Shown: piece by piece, positions 33,893 through 42,423 of the stretch
Position numbering within the stretch: position 1 is the stretch's first letter
Layout of the letters: each line of letters opens with the position of its first letter
From: Propionivibrio hellwigii
GTDB lineage: Bacteria; Pseudomonadota; Gammaproteobacteria; Burkholderiales; Rhodocyclaceae
Length of the DNA stretch: 64,000 nucleotides
Direction of reading: 5' to 3'
NCBI RefSeq assembly: GCF_041770905.1
Contig: NZ_JBEUWX010000003.1
Span: 186,001 to 250,000, forward strand
Made by a program: the position numbers and the translations under genes
Notes under the pieces: model-generated
Told to the model about the DNA's origin: nothing
Databases searched by the model: none
The model's input: the letters and a program-made list of their open reading frames with translations, nothing else

Positions 33893-34411
33893 TCATAGTC
33901 TTCGTAGCAGGATTCCCAAGAAAGCCAAAACTACCATTTGCAGACTGGTACTCAACTTACGCTCGCAGTTTTTCCAAAGCCGTCTGTTCTTTTCCAACCA
34001 GGAAAAACTGCGCTCTACTACCCATCGCTTTGGCAATACCGCAAAACGCTGCAATTCGTTTCGTTTGGCAATCTCTACTTCCGCACCAATCAACTCCTGT
34101 ACCGACGAAGCAAATGCCTGACCCGTGTAACCTCCGTCGGCAAGGACTTTTTGTACCGCACCAAGATTATCTCTGTCACGTTCCAATGCCACCAGGCCGC
34201 CTTTTCTATCCGTAACATCCGCCGTCGTTACCGCAAGGGCATGCGGCAAACCTTGCGTGTCAACCGCTATATGTCGCTTGATACCGCTAACCTTCTTGCC
34301 CGCATCGTAGCCTTTTTCCATGGCGGTATCCGTGTTCTTCACGCTCTGCGCATCAATAATCAGGAAAGTGGTTGCTTCATGGCGCCCCTGCTTGCGACGT
34401 GCTGCGGCCAC
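33893..34411 (-). CDS. IS5-family transposase, DDE half (orfB)
   Basis: A 172-residue catalytic half. The acidic residues are visible as FLIIDAQSVKNTD (first D), VLADGGYTGQAF (second D) and RWVVERSFSWLEKNRRL (E), the DDE triad of IS4/IS5 enzymes. It is probably made as a fusion with orfA by frameshifting at the A-run (plus-strand T8 at 34416-34423). Its stop lies inside the left terminal repeat region. Confidence 0.92.
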   Translation of the reverse strand: MAAARRKQGRHEATTFLIIDAQSVKNTDTAMEKGYDAGKKVSGIKRHIAVDTQGLPHALAVTTADVTDRKGGLVALERDRDNLGAVQKVLADGGYTGQAFASSVQELIGAEVEIAKRNELQRFAVLPKRWVVERSFSWLEKNRRLWKNCERKLSTSLQMVVLAFLGILLRRL

Positions 34412-34686
34412 CTGATTTTTTTTAACGCTTCCTCAAAGAGACTGATGCCACTTTCCCGGGGCTCACTCCATCTTTGGAAGTAGGAATGAACGGTGCGCCA
34501 TTTGGGAAAATCGCCCGGTAAGGCACGCCAGGCACAGCCGTTGCGTAGAAGATAGAGAATGGCACAAAAGACATCGTACAAGTCCACTTTGCGCGGTGCT
34601 GTGCGTCTGCGAGCACTTTCCAAAAGAGGAAGAAGAGTAGCAAATTGTGTGCGACTTATATCGCTTGGGTAGGCTTTTCTGTTCAT
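34360..34686 (-). CDS. IS5-family transposase, N-terminal half (orfA)
   Basis: A 108-residue frame with the IS5 N-terminal domain: YPSDISRTQFATLLPLLE, then VFCAILYLLRNGCAWRALPGDFPKWRTV, the DUF4096-type motif. After the run of A the frame continues with unrelated residues (ASRGAMKQPLS), which supports a programmed shift into orfB. Confidence 0.9.
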   Translation of the reverse strand: MNRKAYPSDISRTQFATLLPLLESARRRTAPRKVDLYDVFCAILYLLRNGCAWRALPGDFPKWRTVHSYFQRWSEPRESGISLFEEALKKIRWPQHVASRGAMKQPLS

Positions 34687-34724
34687 AACGATACTTTACA
34701 GCAGAGACTATGAACACGTTCTTA

Positions 34725-35039
34725 GACATACCCCTAAGGCCCGCGTATTTAGGGCGTTTTCGGGCATATGCCGCTGCAGCCCGTGTATTTACGGCGTTTG
34801 CAGGCAGGCACCTCTGAAGCCCGCGTCAACACTGGGCTGGCGGGTAGGCATCGCTACGTTTCCCTATTCATGCGGGTTTCAGGCGCCCTTTGCTGGAATA
34901 CCCGAAACACGCGGACTGCCGACCTGCCGGTTTAGCGCCGCCGACGCTTACCGTCGTCGGGAACTGTCGCCAAGGATTGCGGCGCGCCAACGCCTGACAT
35001 GACCACTGCCTTTTAAATATACAGCCAAGGCCCGCCGGT
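34725..35039. other. Repeat-rich intergenic region between the IS and the HerA-like gene
   Basis: There is no gene that I can support. Repeats of the GCCCGCGTATTT / GTGTATTTACGGC type lie at about 34739-34830, and an ATGCGGGTTTCAGGC copy at about 34870. GCGGCGCTAAACCGGC (minus strand) occurs both at about 34926-34941 and at the end of the ATPase gene (about 35032-35047), so the last codons of that gene have been copied downstream. An open frame through this region overlaps the ATPase gene in another phase and is rejected. Confidence 0.5.
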
Positions 35040-36626
35040 TTAGCGCCGCTTTGAGCCGCCGAGGATTGAGCCGAGGACGCCGCGGATGATTTCGCGGCCG
35101 ACCTGCGAGCCGATGGCGCGCGCGGCGCTCTTGGCCAGGGATTCGGCGATGCCTTCGCGGTGGCCGCCGCGCGGCCCGGTTTTGCTGCCGAAGATGTCGC
35201 CCAGGCTGCCGAGCAGGCCGCCGCCGTCGCCCGCCTGCCCGGTCGTTTGCCCGCCCGCATTCTGCGCCGGCGTGGCGACTTGCTTTTGACCGTAGCCGCC
35301 CGATGCGGCGCCCGCCGTCGGTTGCCCGGCCTGCGGCGCTGCCTGGGCGGCGTTTTTGAGCTTTTCAAAGGCCGATTCGCGGTCTACCGTTTTTTCGTAC
35401 ACGCCATAGACCAGTGAGGCCTGGATGACCGCTTGCCGTTCCGCAGCTGTCAAGGGGCCAATGCGCGAGGCCGGCGGCAGGATGAAGGCGCGCTCGACGA
35501 TGTGCGGCCGCCCTTTTTCGTCCAGGAAGGAGATGAGTGCTTCGCCCACGCCCAGTTCGGTGATCACTGCGGCCGCGTCGAAGGCTGGGTTTGGCCGCAG
35601 CGTCTGCGCTGCCGTAGCGACGGCTTTCTGGTCGCGCGGGGTGAAGGCGCGCAGTGCGTGCTGTACGCGGTTGCCGAGCTGGCCGAGTACCTTGTCGGGG
35701 ATGTCGAGCGGGTTTTGTGTCACGAAGTAGATGCCGACGCCTTTCGAGCGCACCAGGCGCACGACTTGTTCGATTTTCTCCAGCAGCGCGGGCGGCGCGT
35801 CGTTGAAGAGGAGGTGGGCTTCGTCAAAGAAGAAGACCATCCGCGGTTTTTCCGGGTCGCCAACTTCCGGCAGGCTTTCAAACAGTTCGGAGAGCAGCCA
35901 AAGCAGGAAGGTCGAGTACACCGCAGGCGAGGCCATCAGTTTGTCTGCGGCGAGGATGTTGATGACGCCTTTGCCGTTTTGTGCGCCGTCGGTCTGCATC
36001 AGATCGGCAATATCGAGCATCGGTTCGCCGAAGAAGCGCTCGCCGCCCTGCTGTTCCAGCGCCAGCAGGCCGCGCTGGATGGCGCCGATGGAGGCGGCCG
36101 AGACGTTGCCGTATTCGGTGGTGTACTCTTTGGCGCAATCGCCGACGTGCTGCACCATCGCCCGCAAATCCTTGAGGTCGAGCAGGAGCAGCCCCTGGTC
36201 GTCGGCGATTTTGAAGACGAGTTGCAGAACCCCCGACTGGATGTCGTTGAGCTTGAGCAGGCGGGAGAAAAGAACTGGCCCCATGTCGGAAACCGTCGCC
36301 CGCACCGGGTGCCCCTGCTCGCCGGTGACGTCCCAGAAGGTGACAGGAAACCGTTCCGGCGCCCAGTCGTTGATGCCCAGGGATTGCAGGCGCTGCTTGA
36401 GCTTGTCGCTGTCTGCGCCCGGCGCGGCCAGGCCGGACAGGTCACCTTTGACGTCGGCCATGAACACCGGCACGCCGATGGAGGAAAAGCGCTCGGCCAA
36501 GACCTGCAAGGTCACGGTTTTGCCCGTGCCTGTCGCGCCGGTAATCAGGCCGTGGCGATTGGCTAACGCCGGCAGCAGGGCAAGATCGGTTTGCCCGTGG
36601 CGGGCGACAACAAGCGGTTCAGCCAT
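35040..36626 (-). CDS. yjgR: HerA/YjgR-type ATPase (DUF853)
   Basis: A 528-residue P-loop ATPase. It starts MAEPLVVARHGQTDLALLPALANRHG at 36626, after GGAG. The Walker A is TGATGTGKT near residue 36 and the Walker B is MVFFFDEAHLLF. The C-terminus is Gly/Ala/Gln-rich (a flexible tail) and ends in GSKRR. The family resembles the HerA-FtsK translocases, and its role is not established. No nurA-like nuclease gene is next to it. It is transcribed away from yebC. Confidence 0.88.
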   Translation of the reverse strand: MAEPLVVARHGQTDLALLPALANRHGLITGATGTGKTVTLQVLAERFSSIGVPVFMADVKGDLSGLAAPGADSDKLKQRLQSLGINDWAPERFPVTFWDVTGEQGHPVRATVSDMGPVLFSRLLKLNDIQSGVLQLVFKIADDQGLLLLDLKDLRAMVQHVGDCAKEYTTEYGNVSAASIGAIQRGLLALEQQGGERFFGEPMLDIADLMQTDGAQNGKGVINILAADKLMASPAVYSTFLLWLLSELFESLPEVGDPEKPRMVFFFDEAHLLFNDAPPALLEKIEQVVRLVRSKGVGIYFVTQNPLDIPDKVLGQLGNRVQHALRAFTPRDQKAVATAAQTLRPNPAFDAAAVITELGVGEALISFLDEKGRPHIVERAFILPPASRIGPLTAAERQAVIQASLVYGVYEKTVDRESAFEKLKNAAQAAPQAGQPTAGAASGGYGQKQVATPAQNAGGQTTGQAGDGGGLLGSLGDIFGSKTGPRGGHREGIAESLAKSAARAIGSQVGREIIRGVLGSILGGSKRR

Positions 36627-36818
36627 AACAAACTCCAGTCGAAAATAATCAATCAGCAATGCCCGGAAATCCGCCAAAGCAGGCGAGCAATCAATGCAAA
36701 TACGGGAATGATAAAATAGCTGCCCTGATTATCAAGCATTTATCAACCCTCAATCAACCAATGCATCGCGCCGGTAGGCAAGCCCCATCGCGCGCAACTG
36801 TACGTCGGAGAATACAGC

Positions 36819-37544
36819 ATGGCCGGACATTCCAAATGGGCCAACATCCAGCACCGCAAGGGACGCCAGGATGAAAAACGCGGCGCCGCCTTTTCCAAGG
36901 TCGCCAAAGAGATTACCGTCGCCGCCAAGATGGGCGGCGGCGACCCCGGATTCAACCCGCGCCTGCGGCTGGCCGTCGACAAGGCCAAGGCCTGCAACAT
37001 GCCGAAGGACAAGATCGAAAACGCGATCAAAAAAGGCACAGGCGAGCTGGAAGGCGTCGAGTATGTGGAAATTCGCTACGAAGGTTACGGCATCGGCGGC
37101 GCGGCAATTATGGTCGACTGTCTGACGGATAACAGGACGCGCACCGTGGCCGATGTGCGCCACGCCTTTACCAAGCACGGCGGCAACATGGGCACGGACG
37201 GCTGTGTGGCCTTCCAGTTCAAGCATTGTGGCCAATTGCTGTTTGCGCCCGGCGTCGATGAATCGAAGCTGATGGACGCTGCGATCGAAGCCGGCGCGGA
37301 TGATGTGATCACCAACGATGACGGCTCCATCGAAATCATCACGCTGCCAAACGATTACATAGCGGTTAAGGATGCACTGGAGGCAGCCGGGTTTACGGCG
37401 GAATTCGGCCAGGTCACGATGAAGGCGGAAAACGAAACTGAACTGAGCGGCGAAGAGGCCGTCAAAATGCAAAAGCTGCTCGATGCGCTGGAAAGCCTGG
37501 ACGACGTGCAGGAGGTCTACACCAGCGTGGTCATCGACGACTGA
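36819..37544 (+). CDS. yebC: YebC/PmpR family regulator or translation factor
   Basis: A 241-residue protein with the invariant start MAGHSKWANIQHRKGRQDEKR. The family has been described both as DNA-binding regulators and as ribosome-associated factors that relieve stalling at prolines. Full length. In many Proteobacteria it precedes ruvC; here ruvC does not follow. Confidence 0.95.
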   Translation: MAGHSKWANIQHRKGRQDEKRGAAFSKVAKEITVAAKMGGGDPGFNPRLRLAVDKAKACNMPKDKIENAIKKGTGELEGVEYVEIRYEGYGIGGAAIMVDCLTDNRTRTVADVRHAFTKHGGNMGTDGCVAFQFKHCGQLLFAPGVDESKLMDAAIEAGADDVITNDDGSIEIITLPNDYIAVKDALEAAGFTAEFGQVTMKAENETELSGEEAVKMQKLLDALESLDDVQEVYTSVVIDD

Positions 37545-37669
37545 AAGCGAACTTGATTCTGCACGAGACTTTCCCTCTTCCCCTGTGCGTTGCGCGCTTC
37601 GCACATTCAACCTGACGGCGCTTCAACGCTGAATCACCCGCAATCGCCGTTATTTCTGGAGGTTATCTC

Positions 37670-37915
37670 ATGGGTATCATCTGGACGATCATTCTCGGTT
37701 TCATCATCGGTCTTATCGCCAAGCTGCTGCATCCAGGCAAGGAAAACATGGGGTTCATCATGACCGTGCTGCTCGGCATCGGCGGTGCGTTTACCGCCGG
37801 CGTCGTCGGCCAGGCACTTGGCTGGTATCAGGCCGGCGAGGGCGCGGGGTTCATTGCCTCGGTTATTGCCGCCATCGTCCTGCTGGTGATTTACGGCAAG
37901 ATCCGCCAAAAATAA
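37670..37915 (+). CDS. GlsB/YeaQ/YmgE family membrane protein
   Basis: An 81-residue very hydrophobic protein with three membrane segments (MGIIWTIILGFIIGLIAKLLHPG, then FIMTVLLGIGGAFTAGVVGQ). The family is also called transglycosylase-associated and is induced by stress in several bacteria. GGAGG lies upstream of the ATG. Exact role unknown. Confidence 0.9.
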   Translation: MGIIWTIILGFIIGLIAKLLHPGKENMGFIMTVLLGIGGAFTAGVVGQALGWYQAGEGAGFIASVIAAIVLLVIYGKIRQK

Positions 37916-38064
37916 AATGGGATCGCCGGCGGCACTGGAATGATTCCTCCCGCAATATCTGGTGATCATTTCTTTTCCGTACTTTTCCGTACAATGCTCA
38001 TTCCCCCGCAGGGCGTCCGTTCCCCCGTTGATAGGCGGCTTTTTCCTCATCCGCATTTCCCGAC

Positions 38065-38664
38065 ATGGATATCCTTCAATCCTTAGCGCTCGCTGGCGGC
38101 ATGGCCTGGGCCAGCGGCATGCGCTTATATGCCGTAGTTTTTCTGGCGGGTTTGTTGGGGCGGCTTGGCTATCTGCAACTGCCCGCGACGCTCAGCGTGC
38201 TCGAAAATCCGTGGATCATCGGCCTTTCCGGCGTTTTGCTGTGCATCGAATTTCTCGCCGACAAGGTGCCTGCCGTCGATTCGTTCTGGGATGCTCTCCA
38301 GGGCTTTATCCGCATCCCGGCCGGGGCGCTGCTGGCCGCACTGGCCATGGGCGAACACGACCCAGCGCTGATGGTCGCCGCTGGGCTGCTCGGCGGCACG
38401 CTGACGGCCGGCACCTTTGCCGCCAAGGCCGGCGGCCGTGCGCTGATCAATACGTCACCCGAACCGTTTTCCAACGTCACGGCTTCGCTCGGCGAAGATG
38501 TCCTGACGGCCTCGGGATTATGGATCGCTGTGGCACACCCGATTCTTTTCCTGATTCTGCTCGGCCTTTTTATCCTTCTTCTGCTTTGGCTGCTGCCCAA
38601 AATCTGGCGGGGCATCCGCGCGTTTTTCGCAATTTTCCGGAAGAAGCCGAGCACGACGGCGTAA
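38065..38664 (+). CDS. DUF4126 membrane protein
   Basis: A 199-residue integral membrane protein with glycine-rich helices (LALAGGMAWASGMRLYAVVFLAGLLGRLG; ALMVAAGLLGGTLTAGTFAAKAGGRALINTSPEP). This is the DUF4126 pattern. It lies between a stress membrane gene and a convergent metallo-hydrolase. Function not known. Confidence 0.85.
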   Translation: MDILQSLALAGGMAWASGMRLYAVVFLAGLLGRLGYLQLPATLSVLENPWIIGLSGVLLCIEFLADKVPAVDSFWDALQGFIRIPAGALLAALAMGEHDPALMVAAGLLGGTLTAGTFAAKAGGRALINTSPEPFSNVTASLGEDVLTASGLWIAVAHPILFLILLGLFILLLLWLLPKIWRGIRAFFAIFRKKPSTTA

Positions 38665-38807
38665 GCGTGCGAACGGAGCAGGCGACACACCCACACACCA
38701 CCCTGTCAAGGCAGACGGCACGGTGCCGGCAAACCCTGCACATAGCGGCATATAGCGGCATCGGGAACACGCTCGGCCGTTTGTTGCGGCGATCTTTTTG
38801 GACAGCC

Positions 38808-39938
38808 TCATTTCACCTGTTTCCACCATCGTTCCTGCGGTGGATTCTGTAGGTCGAAGACCTGGCCGATCTTGGGCGTAATCAGGGTATAGGGCGCATT
38901 TGCGCTGGCTTTTTCCAGGCGTTCGATCGGTTCCGTCCAGGGGTGGTAGGCGAGGTCGAATTTCGCCCAATGTATCGGCATCAATCGAGTGACGCCCAAG
39001 TCGCGCGCCGCCCGGACCGTTTCTTCCGGCATCTCATGAACCTGCGCCCAGTCCTGGTTGTAGGAACCATTTTCCAGCATTACCAGATCAAACGGTGCAT
39101 AACGCCTGGCAATGTCGGCAAAATGGCGGCCGTACCCACCGTCCGCGCCGAAGAACAGCGAGAGATCGGGCGATTTGATCACCCACGCTCCCCACAGGGT
39201 GGAAAAGCGGTTGTCCAGCTTACGGCCGCTGAAATGGCGCGCCGGGGCGAGCGTGAAGCTTACGTCGCCTAGCTTGGCACTTTCGTACCAGTCGAGTTCG
39301 GTAATTTTTGCATCGGCCACGCCCCAGCGTTGCAGGTGCGCCTTGACGCCCAGCGGAACGTAAAAATGCGCGGCTTTGTCCTTGATTTCCTTGATGGTGT
39401 AATAGTCGAGATGATCGTAATGGTCATGGGAGAGCAGCACCGCATCGATGGCCGGCAGGTCCGCAATATGCGGCGTATGCACTGCGGCAAAGGGCTTGCC
39501 GCCGAAGAAGGGCACGGGGGAGGCGCGGTAGTACACCGGGTCGGTCAGGATGCGTTGCCCCGCCGTCTGAAACAGTAGGGTGGAATGCCCAAACCAGACG
39601 AATTTTCCGTCCTGTAGCTGCGTGGCATCGAATGGTTCGGACGGCAATGGCTGTTGTGGGTTTTTATCGGCGGGTGCCGTCATCATCGACACCACCCAAT
39701 CGATCAATGAAGGTTTGTGGTCGGCGGTCAGCAGTACCGTCGGTTCCAGATTGTTGAACCGCTCACCGTCAAACGCTGGGCTGGCGCGGATTTTTGCCAT
39801 GCTCGCCGCATCGGGCGTGCCGCCGAACACGGGATGAAAACGGATAAAGGCATACACGGCACCGGCAAGGAGCATGCCGAATATCAGCAGGTATTTGAGT
39901 AATTTAAGCAATATCATTTTTATTGTCGGTAATGGCAT
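38808..39938 (-). CDS. Membrane-anchored metallo-beta-lactamase-fold hydrolase (UlaG/NAPE-PLD type)
   Basis: A 376-residue protein. A signal-anchor (LLKLLKYLLIFGMLLAGAVYAFI) is followed by an MBL domain. Metal ligands lie in WFGHSTLLF, LLSHDHYDHLD and later FGADGGYG and MPIHWAKFD. The layout agrees with UlaG-like and N-acyl-phospholipid hydrolases, so a lipid or lactone substrate is possible. Start: ATG at 39938, directly after a TTG; neither has a good ribosome site. It contains one perfect Neisseria uptake 10-mer (39563-39572), the only perfect one seen outside the cas region. Confidence 0.85.
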   Translation of the reverse strand: MPLPTIKMILLKLLKYLLIFGMLLAGAVYAFIRFHPVFGGTPDAASMAKIRASPAFDGERFNNLEPTVLLTADHKPSLIDWVVSMMTAPADKNPQQPLPSEPFDATQLQDGKFVWFGHSTLLFQTAGQRILTDPVYYRASPVPFFGGKPFAAVHTPHIADLPAIDAVLLSHDHYDHLDYYTIKEIKDKAAHFYVPLGVKAHLQRWGVADAKITELDWYESAKLGDVSFTLAPARHFSGRKLDNRFSTLWGAWVIKSPDLSLFFGADGGYGRHFADIARRYAPFDLVMLENGSYNQDWAQVHEMPEETVRAARDLGVTRLMPIHWAKFDLAYHPWTEPIERLEKASANAPYTLITPKIGQVFDLQNPPQERWWKQVK

Positions 39939-40062
39939 CAATGTGAGGCCACAACGATCACGTTACAGACGCGGCCTTGAAAAGACGCAGGTTTGAATCC
40001 CCTCAATCATGCCCGCAAACGGCCTCGAGTGATTGGCATTCGCCAAACGCCAGCAGCCAAAA

Positions 40063-41556
40063 CTATAGACCGAGGGAATCCCAGAGCGCATCGACGCGCC
40101 GCTTGACTGCCTCGTCCATGACCAGCGGACGCCCCCATTCGCGGGTTGTCTCCCCCGCCCATTTATGGGTGGCGTCGATGCCCATCTTGCTGCCGAGGCC
40201 CGCCACCGGCGATGCAAAATCAAGCGCGTCGATCGGCGTATTCTCGGTGATCAGGGTATCGCGCGCCGCATCGACGCGTGTCGTCATCGCCCAGATGACC
40301 TCTTTCCAGTCACGGATGTTTATGTCGTCATCGACGACGATAATGAACTTGGTGTACATGAACTGACGCAGAAAGCTCCAGATACCGAACATGATGCGGC
40401 GGGCGTGACCGGGATACTGTTTGCGGATGCTGACCACCGCCAGCCGGTACGAGCAGCCTTCCGGCGGCAGGTAGAAATCGGCGATTTCGGGATACTGTTT
40501 TTGCAGAATCGGGACGAACACTTCATTGAGCGCCACGGCCAGCATGGCCGGCTCATCGGGCGGCTTGCCCGTGTAGGTGCTGTGATAAATCGGATTTTTA
40601 CGCATTGTGAGGCGCTCGACGGTAAAAACCGGAAACATCGATTGTTCGTTGTAGTAGCCGGTATGATCGCCGAAAGGGCCTTCCAGCGCCGTTTCGTCCG
40701 GCTGGATAACGCCCTCCAGCACGATCTCCGCCGCGGCGGGCACCTGTAGCCCCGCCTTGACCTGCAAGTCGCCAAGGCAATTGACCAGCTCGGTACGCGC
40801 ACCACGCAGCAGGCCGGCAAACTGGTATTCGGACAAGGTGTCGGGAACCGGCGTCACCGCGCCAAGAATCGTTGCCGGGTCGCATCCCAGCGCAACGGCG
40901 ACCGGGAAGGGCTGGCCAGGATGCGCCAGACAATGGTCACGAAAGTCGAGTGCGCCGCCGCGATGCGCCAGCCAGCGCATGATGAGCTTGTTGCGCCCGA
41001 TCACCTGCTGCCGGTAAATGCCCAGGTTCTGGCGCGATTTCGAGGTTGGCAAGCCCTGCGGGCTGCGCGTCACCGTCAGCCCCCAGGTCACCAGCGGCGC
41101 CGCATCGCCTGGCCAGCAATGCTGGATCGGCAAGCACGAGAGATCGACTGTCTGGCCTTCCCGGATAATCTCCTGGCAAGGCGCCGATGTGCGAATCTTG
41201 GGCGCCATATGGAGCGCCTGCTTCAATATCGGCCATTTTTTCCAGGCATCCTTCAGCCCCGCAGGCGGCGCCGGCTCTTTGAGATAAGCCAGCAGCCGGC
41301 CGACTTCGCGTAAGGCGGCGGTGGATTGCGCGCCCATGCCAAGCGCCACGCGGCGCGGCGTGCCGAACAGGTTGCCGAGCACAGGAATGTCATGTCCTTT
41401 GGGCTTTTCAAACAGAATGGCCGGGCCGCCCGCACGCAATACCCTGTCGCAAATTTCTGTCATTTCCAGATAGGGATCGATTTCTGCACGGATACGTTTG
41501 AGTTCGCCCATGCCTTCCAGGCGCGTGATGAAATCGCGAAGGTCGTGATCATGCAT
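40063..41556 (-). CDS. ubiD: 4-hydroxy-3-polyprenylbenzoate decarboxylase UbiD
   Basis: A 497-residue prenyl-FMN-dependent decarboxylase of ubiquinone synthesis. It starts MHDHDLRDFITRLEGMGELKRI at 41556; a longer frame has no family similarity. Conserved pieces are LGNLFGTPRRVALGMG, EGPFGDHTGYYN and TKFIIVVDDDINIRDWKEVIWAM. ubiA of the same pathway lies about 1 kb away, in the same direction. Confidence 0.96.
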   Translation of the reverse strand: MHDHDLRDFITRLEGMGELKRIRAEIDPYLEMTEICDRVLRAGGPAILFEKPKGHDIPVLGNLFGTPRRVALGMGAQSTAALREVGRLLAYLKEPAPPAGLKDAWKKWPILKQALHMAPKIRTSAPCQEIIREGQTVDLSCLPIQHCWPGDAAPLVTWGLTVTRSPQGLPTSKSRQNLGIYRQQVIGRNKLIMRWLAHRGGALDFRDHCLAHPGQPFPVAVALGCDPATILGAVTPVPDTLSEYQFAGLLRGARTELVNCLGDLQVKAGLQVPAAAEIVLEGVIQPDETALEGPFGDHTGYYNEQSMFPVFTVERLTMRKNPIYHSTYTGKPPDEPAMLAVALNEVFVPILQKQYPEIADFYLPPEGCSYRLAVVSIRKQYPGHARRIMFGIWSFLRQFMYTKFIIVVDDDINIRDWKEVIWAMTTRVDAARDTLITENTPIDALDFASPVAGLGSKMGIDATHKWAGETTREWGRPLVMDEAVKRRVDALWDSLGL

Positions 41557-41777
41557 GACAGGTCGGGTCCATAGAAAAGCGAATGAATTATAGGCCAGGC
41601 TGCCTGATAAACCTTCGCTATCAAACACATTGCCACTTTCAATTGGATTTATGGCAGGTGAGAACGTACACTGCGCACATGCTTTCCGATCAAAGCAAAC
41701 CGCCCGATAGCGTCACGCTGCCACGCCTGTGGCAATAGATAGATCGGACATTTTCCATCACTGTTCAGGAGACTGTA

Positions 41778-42272
41778 ATGAAAGACACGAAAATCGACGT
41801 ACGCAAGATCGACATCGGCATTTCCGAAGAACATCGCATCGCCATTGCCAAGGGGCTGTCCAAACTGCTGGCTGACAGCTTTACGCTGTATCTGATGACG
41901 CACAATTTCCACTGGAATGTCACCGGACCGATGTTCAACACCCTGCATACCATGTTCATGGATCAATACACCGAACAATGGAATGCACTGGATGTCATTG
42001 CAGAACGCATCCGCGCGCTGGGCGTCATCGCGCCGGGCAGCTATGACGAGTACAAGAAGCTCAGCACGATTCCGGGCGCCGTCGGCACACCGAAGGCGAT
42101 GGAAATGGTCGCCCTCCTCGTTGCCGCGCAGGAAGCCACGGCTCGCACGGCGCGCGACCTGTTGCCGCTGGTCACCGAAGCCAACGACCAGCCGACCACC
42201 GATCTGCTGACCCAACGCCTTGACGTTCACGAAAAAACAGCCTGGATGCTGCGCAGCCTGCTGGAAGAGTAA
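41778..42272 (+). CDS. dps: Dps family DNA-protecting ferritin
   Basis: A 164-residue protein with the Dps ferroxidase pattern MTHNFHWNVTGPMFNTLHTMFMDQYTEQWNALDVIAERIR (the metal ligands are the H, D and E in this stretch). It stores iron, removes peroxide and coats DNA as a dodecamer. It is a single gene with GGAG upstream (AGGAGACTGTA before the ATG) and a terminator downstream. OxyR or Fur control is usual, but no site is evident. Confidence 0.94.
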   Translation: MKDTKIDVRKIDIGISEEHRIAIAKGLSKLLADSFTLYLMTHNFHWNVTGPMFNTLHTMFMDQYTEQWNALDVIAERIRALGVIAPGSYDEYKKLSTIPGAVGTPKAMEMVALLVAAQEATARTARDLLPLVTEANDQPTTDLLTQRLDVHEKTAWMLRSLLEE

Positions 42273-42342
42273 GCGCTTCACATCATGGGGGCATGGTCAA
42301 TTTTTGCAGTTCAAGCGCCCGCCGGATATTTCATCCACATGC

Positions 42343-42369
42343 AAAAGCCCGCGTCTAGCGGGCTTTTTT
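42343..42369. terminator. Intrinsic terminator after dps
   Basis: Arms AAAAGCCCGC (42343-42352) and GCGGGCTTTT (42358-42367) with a five-base loop, then more T. It ends dps on the plus strand. On the minus strand it may also end ubiA, which stops at 42424. Confidence 0.9.
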
Positions 42370-42423
42370 ATTGGCAGGCAGAAAAGGTAAAAAATAAAAA
42401 CGCGCGCGCCCAAGATGCGCCAT

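Larger units (their letters stand above)
33885..34721 (-). mobile_element. IS5-family insertion sequence with TTA target duplication
   Basis: Perfect 16-bp terminal inverted repeats, GAACGTGTTCATAGTC at 33885-33900 and its complement at 34706-34721, bound an 837-bp element. TTA directly flanks both ends (33882-33884 and 34722-34724), a three-base target duplication. Two overlapping frames encode the transposase, with a run of eight A on the coding strand for frameshifting. Size, ends and coding plan fit the IS427/IS1031-like part of the IS5 family. The ends are intact, so it may be mobile. Confidence 0.93.
33503..34729 (-). pseudogene. Sel1-like cysteine-rich gene split by an IS element after codon 2
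   Basis: If the IS and one TTA target copy are removed, the ATG at 34727-34729 joins the frame that ends at 33503. The joined frame has 129 codons without a stop and reads MSKARSAALVKKCAQKDAAACYEMAMRY, shown here only in part. The downstream part has the spaced Ala/Cys pattern of Sel1-type repeats (CALANGALKEAACLRNAA, GSPRACQNLDRMK). The gene now lacks its own start; internal ATGs (33820) could give a 105-residue product. Whether the ATG was the original start is not certain, since the frame is open a little further upstream into repeats. Function unknown. Confidence 0.7.

Noticed and set aside
34868..35368. 166-codon Ala/Arg-rich minus-strand frame after the HerA-like gene
   Set aside because: It overlaps the end of the ATPase gene in another phase and has a low-complexity composition.
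41649..42281. 210-codon minus-strand frame opposite dps
   Set aside because: It mirrors dps, which has clear family motifs, a ribosome site and a terminator.
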